Below, piece after piece: positions 32,329 to 36,159 of a stretch of DNA of 36,159 nucleotides. Made by a program: the position numbers and the translations under genes. Where the stretch lies: assembly GCA_033557675.1 (NCBI GenBank), contig JAWQRM010000042.1:1-36159 (forward strand), written 5' to 3'. Position 1 is the first letter of the stretch; every line of letters starts with the position of its first letter. The notes beneath the pieces are model-generated. The model did no database searches and was not told the origin of the DNA. It was given only the letters and a program-made list of their open reading frames with translations. The DNA is from Coptodactyla brooksi. Its lineage: Eukaryota; Arthropoda; Insecta; Coleoptera; Scarabaeidae.

Positions 32329-32494
32329 TGCTGAACCAGAATTTAAATCGTCAACCGTGAAGCTTTTGTACGACAAATGGCGTCACGTGTGGATGTTGTC
32401 ATGGGAAAGACAAAGGGAACTCTACGCCCATTTGGCTTACTTAAAGGAAAAACAGAGAGCAGAGAACTTCTCTTGGGATGACTGGAGAAAGAGG
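32329..32494 (+). CDS. shot: shot exon: helical segment leading into the EF-hands
   Basis: A 166-nt exon entering in phase 2 (T completes AGT, Ser) and leaving in phase 0. It codes AEPEFKSSTVKLLYDKWRHV, a Trp-rich helix (WMLSWERQRELY) and NFSWDDWRKR. This is the conserved spectraplakin segment just before the first EF-hand, well known from MACF1, dystonin and Shot. The acceptor is AATCTAG (ending 32328); the donor GTTGGT at 32495 is weak but the join to FLKFMNHKKSRL is exactly right. Confidence 0.92.
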
Positions 32495-32563
32495 GTTGGT
32501 CAAAATATTCAGTTATTAATCTTTATGTATTTTTAATTGCATTTTTTCACGATCACATATCAG

Positions 32564-32681
32564 TTCTTGAAATTTATGAACCACAAGAAGTCCAGACTAA
32601 CGGATTTGTTCAGGAAAATGGATAAAGATAACAATGGGCTGATTCCACGAGGAGACTTTATCGACGGAATAATCAACACCA
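32564..32681 (+). CDS. shot: shot exon: EF-hand 1
   Basis: A 118-nt exon, phase 0 in and phase 1 out, after a 69-bp intron. It codes FLKFMNHKKSRLTDLFRKM followed by the first calcium-binding loop DKDNNGLIPRGD and DFIDGIINT. Loop positions 1, 3 and 5 are Asp, Asp and Asn, with Gly at 6 and Ile at 8; position 12 is Asp rather than the usual Glu. The donor is GTAAGA at 32682. EF-hands in spectraplakins bind calcium and, in Drosophila, are tied to filopodia and axon functions. The ATG at 32537 is intronic. Confidence 0.94.
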
Positions 32682-32737
32682 GTAAGAAAACGAATTTAAC
32701 CGCCTCATTACTCTTGATTAATCTGAATTTTCCATAG

Positions 32738-32967
32738 AATTCGATACGAACAGGTTCGAAATGAAGGAAGTGGCAGACATGTTTGATCGCAACAATCGTG
32801 GTCTAATCGATTGGAAGGAATTTATTGCTGCGCTTAGACCCGATTGGGAAGAAAAGCGACCCGACAATGATGCACAGAAGATACATGATGAAGTTAAACG
32901 ATTGGTGATGTTGTGTACTTGCAGGCAGAAGTTCAGGGTGTTCCAAGTTGGTGAAGGAAAATATAGG
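32738..32967 (+). CDS. shot: shot exon: EF-hand 2 and start of GAS2 domain
   Basis: A 230-nt exon, phase 1 in (AA completes AAA, Lys) and phase 0 out, after a 56-bp intron. KFDTNRFEMKEVADMF leads into the second EF-hand loop DRNNRGLIDWKE, which ends in Glu but has Arg at loop position 5, where Asp/Asn/Ser is usual. Then comes FIAALRPDW and the beginning of the GAS2/GAR domain, KIHDEVKRLVMLCTCRQKF, with the first conserved Cys pair (CTC) of the zinc site. GAS2 domains bind and stabilise microtubules. Confidence 0.95.
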
Positions 32968-33033
32968 GTAAAATTTACACTTGTTTTAATAAAAAAAAAT
33001 TGTTTATTACCGATTTTCTGCATTTTCTTATAG

Positions 33034-33151
33034 TTCGGTGACAGTCAAAAATTGAGACTTGTTCGCATTTTGAGAAGCACTGTTATGGTAAGAGTTGGAG
33101 GAGGTTGGGTTGCTCTGGACGAATTTTTGTTGAAGAATGATCCGTGTCGAG
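33034..33151 (+). CDS. shot: shot exon: second half of GAS2 (GAR) microtubule-binding domain
   Basis: A 118-nt exon, phase 0 in and phase 1 out, after a 66-bp intron. It codes FGDSQKLRLVRILRSTVMVR followed by VGGGWVALDEFLLKNDPCR, the strongly conserved end of the GAS2 domain with its last Cys (DPCR). The donor is GTACGT at 33152. The family usually continues with a short basic segment of the type K/R-GRTN-x-ELRE; that exon is not found in the rest of the window, so it most likely lies downstream. Confidence 0.95.
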
Positions 33152-33340
33152 GTACGTTTACAGTCATTTTTCATAATTATAAACTACATAATTTGATGTG
33201 TGTGGCAATAACGATATATTTAAACAAATAAACATGATTATGAAAAAAAGAAAAACGTGGAAAAAGCTCTCTTCTAAATCTTAAATGAAGATTTGTTGTA
33301 TTTTATGGAAAATAAAGTTCTTTGAAATTATATTGCTATA

Positions 33341-33593
33341 CCAGGTGGACTCACAATGGATGTAACCCAAATTTAAACTTTCTTGAAATTCTTTTCCCAA
33401 AGATTCCTCGATCAAGTAAATGAATGAAAGCTTAGTGATAAAAGTTGATCAGAAATTAATGTAGGTTCTAGAAATGGAAAGAGATTTGGGTTTTGATAGA
33501 TAGTCCCAGATTAGCTCTGTAACCAAAATTTCAAAATGATCCCATCAAAAGTGATGTGTTCTCCTAATGCACCACCCACTGTGAATTACCCAG
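33341..33593. mobile_element. TA-flanked MITE-like element
   Basis: The left end CCAGGTGGACTCACAATGG (33341-33359) resembles the reverse complement of the right end CCACTGTGAATTACCCAG (33576-33593), with CTCACA-TGG-type identity. Both ends are directly flanked by TA, the Tc1/mariner target site. At 253 bp without an open frame it would be a non-autonomous element. Confidence 0.5.
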
Positions 33594-34267
33594 TACAAGA
33601 GAGTTGAGAAAATTGTACTTCTAGTTTAATCGTTATTGTTGCATACCTCAAAAGCTATACATATAAAAATATATATACATATTATACACACAGGAATTAA
33701 AACAGAAATTTAACATTTATTAATACCGAAATTAATAATAATTTAATTGGGGACAAATCACTAAGTACATAATCAATAACAATTCCTTTTTAATAATATT
33801 AAATGTAAGAAATCCGTAACGTGCTTCTGTCACCCTAAAAATTCCCTTATATCTAATCAACAAACAATCATTTTTAACTCCCTCTTTGCCTGCATTCATA
33901 AAATAAAACTAAACTCAATTTTACCAACATTTATACATCATTGTATTCATATTGTTGTTTTTTGTCTTTCATTAACTGTGTCTCCTGAGGATAACGAATT
34001 TACTCTTAATAAAAAAAAGAAGAATGAACGGATTTAAACTTTATTTTTTCCGTACAGTTAAAGAATGCTAAACATTTTAAGCTCATAACAATAACGTAAC
34101 AAAGTACTCTTGATACTAATTTAGATGAACTTTCTTGTTCTCCTTCTTGTCCGTATTACCCTCACAATCATTTTAACCTTTTTGGGTTTTTGGTTCCTTT
34201 TGTTGTTATATTTTCATGTTGTTCTGGTCATTCTCTTTGATGTTTCTTGATGTCAAAGTTATGTTAG

Positions 34268-34324
34268 TTTTACCTTTACCCGACCCCGATAAACCTGAAC
34301 AGCACGAGCCTTGGTGCCCTCTTG
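34268..34324 (+). CDS. shot: Possible cassette exon of shot after the GAS2 core
   Basis: A 57-nt stretch between TATGTTAG (ending 34267) and GTAAGC (34325). Its phase is 1 at both ends, exactly that of the GAS2 donor at 33151. G plus TT gives Val, then LPLPDPDKPEQHEPWCPL and G. It is GC-rich against AT-rich intron. Vertebrate dystonin has an optional insert, also starting with Val, at this same DPCR boundary; the sequences are not alike. If the donor is not used, the frame stops at 34372 (TAA). The antisense strand is also open here (34259-34444), so strand choice is not certain. Confidence 0.35.
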
Positions 34325-34804
34325 GTAAGCCTGCATGGGTGTTACCACCGAAACAAAACTATGGCTAAAATAAAATGATGTAGTTGACACAGATGGTTCC
34401 GGTTTGATATTTTTATCATATCTGTGAGTTTTCACCCGAAACATCTTTTGAATGAGTTCACTTCCTTTACAAACACATTCATTAGAATCAAGATTTAAGA
34501 ATCAGTTTATTTTAGCCTCTTATAGACTTGTGGTTGTTGTTTTTATGAAACGTACTAAATATTCATTTTTTTGGTGCATGGTTTCTTTTACAATTAACCA
34601 AAACCACACTACTTGGTGTCTTGGTGTACACGTACAAATAATTTTTAGCTGCAAACTTCTACTAAATATTATATTAATTGGTTACTTTTTATTATTATGT
34701 TTGGGATGGATTTGCATAGTGTAGATTTTATTGTTTCGTTTTAATTATTTATGATATTATTAACACGGGTGGTAGACAAGCTTCGTTATTTATTATTTTT
34801 CATT

Positions 34805-34860
34805 TACAGGCTGTTCAAAAAGTCCTGGCGTGGATATCTCGAGAACAAGTTTTTGGTCTT
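34805..34860 (+). repeat. Dispersed-repeat end beginning TACAGGCTGTTC
   Basis: TACAGGCTGTTCAAAAAGTC at 34805 is of the same kind as TACAGGATGTTC (35867) and TACAGGGTGTTC (36145). These look like the shared end of a transposable-element family. Confidence 0.5.
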
Positions 34861-35140
34861 ACTTATACAAATCGTACAATAAAATTGTATTATTTAATTA
34901 GAACGTTTACAAATCTTACCATTCTATTTTGAAAATAAAGTGTGCTTATGTCTGAATTGACCTTAGCAGACTACAATGTAATCCATTTATTTTCGACTCT
35001 TATTACTGCACGTATCAAGCCTCTTGTCAATTTCATCTTGCATCTCAATCTTACTCATACATGAATAAAGTTTTACCATATCTGTGCAATATATAACTTC
35101 AATATCTCAATTTTGCATATATATCTTTTCGGGTTCCTTT

Positions 35141-35540
35141 GCTTTTTAGTTTCTCTTATCAATAGGAATGAAGAAAAGTATTGCATTTGCAAGAAAACAA
35201 AAATCGGTGTTGGGAGTTTGATATATTTTCATGAATTAGGCAGTTATCTGGTCATCCCTCTGTGGTTGCTGTAATTATAGTCATATTAGTATAGTATTCA
35301 AATAATCATTTCATGAAAATTTTATAGACTTTTTACTTTCTCATACTGATAGGTACAAAGGGAAAGTATTACATTCATAAAAAAAATCGATGTCGAGATT
35401 TTGATAGATCTTGACAAATTAGGCTATTTGTAGTCTATCTATGTTATTTTAAGTGGTTAGTCTGTCCGTCCGTCTGTGACACATTCATCTCTTGTCCTAT
35501 TAGACTAATCAAAACAATATTTTGCATATAAGCTATTTAT
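35141..35540. repeat. Two or more copies of a ~187-bp repeat
   Basis: The sequence from 35142 (TTTTTAGTTTCTCTTATCAA…, then AAAAATCGGTGTTGGGAGTT) recurs from 35329 (TTTTTACTTTCTCATACTGA…, then AAAAATCGATGTCGAGATTT). Both continue with TTTGATA…CTTGA/CATGA-AATTAGGC. The second copy adds the simple motif GTCTGTCCGTCCGTCTGTGA. A tail TTTTGCATATA occurs at both 35110 and 35521, pointing to an older copy upstream. Confidence 0.75.
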
Positions 35541-35669
35541 TATGTAATCTGGTCACAATAAGGATTTCGAAAAAATTGTATATATGGTTGAGGTACTTAA
35601 TCTAAAAAATTTTTGCTTTTTTTACAACTCTGCAACAAAATACATATTTGTAATCTACATAAACTTGCG

Positions 35670-36159
35670 AGTAAAAAACTATAAGAATAGTACATGTTTA
35701 AAATAGACGGTTTTCGAGTTGTAAGAATTATTGTAAAAAATACAGTCCTATGAGGCAAGAGGGTGTTTTGTTCTTAAACTCGGTTAATGCTCTCTTTAGA
35801 AAAAAATATTTCAAACAAAAGTTGCGTAATATCGAATTCTTTAAAATTTAAAACTATTTTTGAATATACAGGATGTTCGGTTTATTTCAAAAATTATTCA
35901 ACTTCAGATTTTTAAATGGAACACCTGTATATTGTTACATTTTTGTCCTTGTAAGATTTAAGGATCACTTTAATTATTATACGTTAGTTACAAATTGCAC
36001 CGTTTGAGTTATTTCGTATTTTTGAAAAGACATGACAGCTGTGAAAATTGCTGCAAAAAATGCCATTGCTCTTTCTAGATAAAAAGGTTTGAAATAAAAG
36101 TTGCATCACATCCACCTCTTTAGAATTTGAAACTATTTTTAATATACAGGGTGTTCGAG
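35670..36159. repeat. Tandem repeat, period ~278 bp, running off the window
   Basis: The segment around 35787-35880 (GCTCTCTTTAGA, TTTCAAACAAAAGTTGC, AAACTATTTTTGAATATACA) recurs at about 36065-36159 (GCTCTTTCTAGA, TTTGAAATAAAAGTTGC, GAAACTATTTTTAATATACA). AATATACAGG lies at 35863 and 36141. Earlier parts of the units also align (ACGGTTTTCGAGTTG near 35708, ACCGTTTGAGTTA near 35999). Confidence 0.8.
35865..35931. repeat. Inverted-repeat subunit within the 278-bp repeat
   Basis: TATACAGGATGTTCGGTTTA at the left pairs with TAAATGGAACACCTGTATA (35913-35931) at the right, forming a 67-bp imperfect palindrome. This is typical of terminal inverted repeats of small insect elements. Confidence 0.65.

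Larger units (their letters stand above)
33152..36159 (+). other. shot: Intron of shot, repeat-rich (runs past window end)
   Basis: About 3 kb after the GAS2 exon. It holds a MITE-like element (33341-33593), a possible cassette exon (34268-34324) and several dispersed or tandem repeats from 34805 to the end. The expected K/R-GRTN-type exon was searched for by eye in the correct phase and not seen. Confidence 0.75.

Noticed and set aside
1..36159. tRNA, rRNA, CRISPR, operon or bacterial signals
   Set aside because: None seen; spliced exons, microsatellites and insect-type transposons show a eukaryotic nuclear locus.

Overview
This is an AT-rich animal nuclear DNA window, almost certainly from an insect. 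One gene on the + strand fills it: the spectraplakin short stop (shot; orthologue of vertebrate MACF1 and dystonin/BPAG1). I recognise it from the protein families and their order: a plakin-repeat region, a long spectrin-repeat rod, two EF-hands and a GAS2 (GAR) domain. The window is internal to the gene. The N-terminal actin-binding calponin-homology domains and the plakin domain lie upstream, and the C-terminal tail after GAS2 lies beyond the end. A beetle-like insect is a guess from base composition and repeat types; I cannot name the species.

Layout. 1-1445 is intron. 1446-1561 is a small linker exon. 1562-2351 is an intron mostly filled by an inverted-repeat element. 2352-13560 is one 11.2 kb exon of plakin repeats (about 3,736 codons) with a recent 88-residue tandem expansion at 7354-9210. 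13561-17341 is a large intron with a decayed mariner transposon and a possible alternative last exon at 16303. 17342-28785 carries about 30 spectrin repeats on five exons, three of whose introns are only 48-57 bp. 29289-31092 holds three tiny phase 2-2 exons coding a Ser/Pro/Gly/Arg-rich linker. 32329-33151 holds four exons coding the EF-hands and the GAS2 domain. 33152-36159 is intron with repeats and one possible cassette exon at 34268.

The 14 main exons join with matching reading phase at every junction (22,156 nt, 7,385 codons plus one base). I worked the splice sites out by hand from GT/AG signals, phase and protein continuity.

Functionally, the gene makes a giant cytolinker. The rod spaces an actin-binding N-terminus from a microtubule-binding C-terminus. 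The plakin-repeat exon belongs to isoforms that, in Drosophila, are associated with epithelial junctions. The phases allow exon choice: the plakin exon joins the rod in phase 0, or could end at the candidate last exon; the three linker exons can each be skipped without a frameshift; and a possible 57-nt cassette sits just after the GAS2 core, where vertebrate dystonin also has an optional insert.
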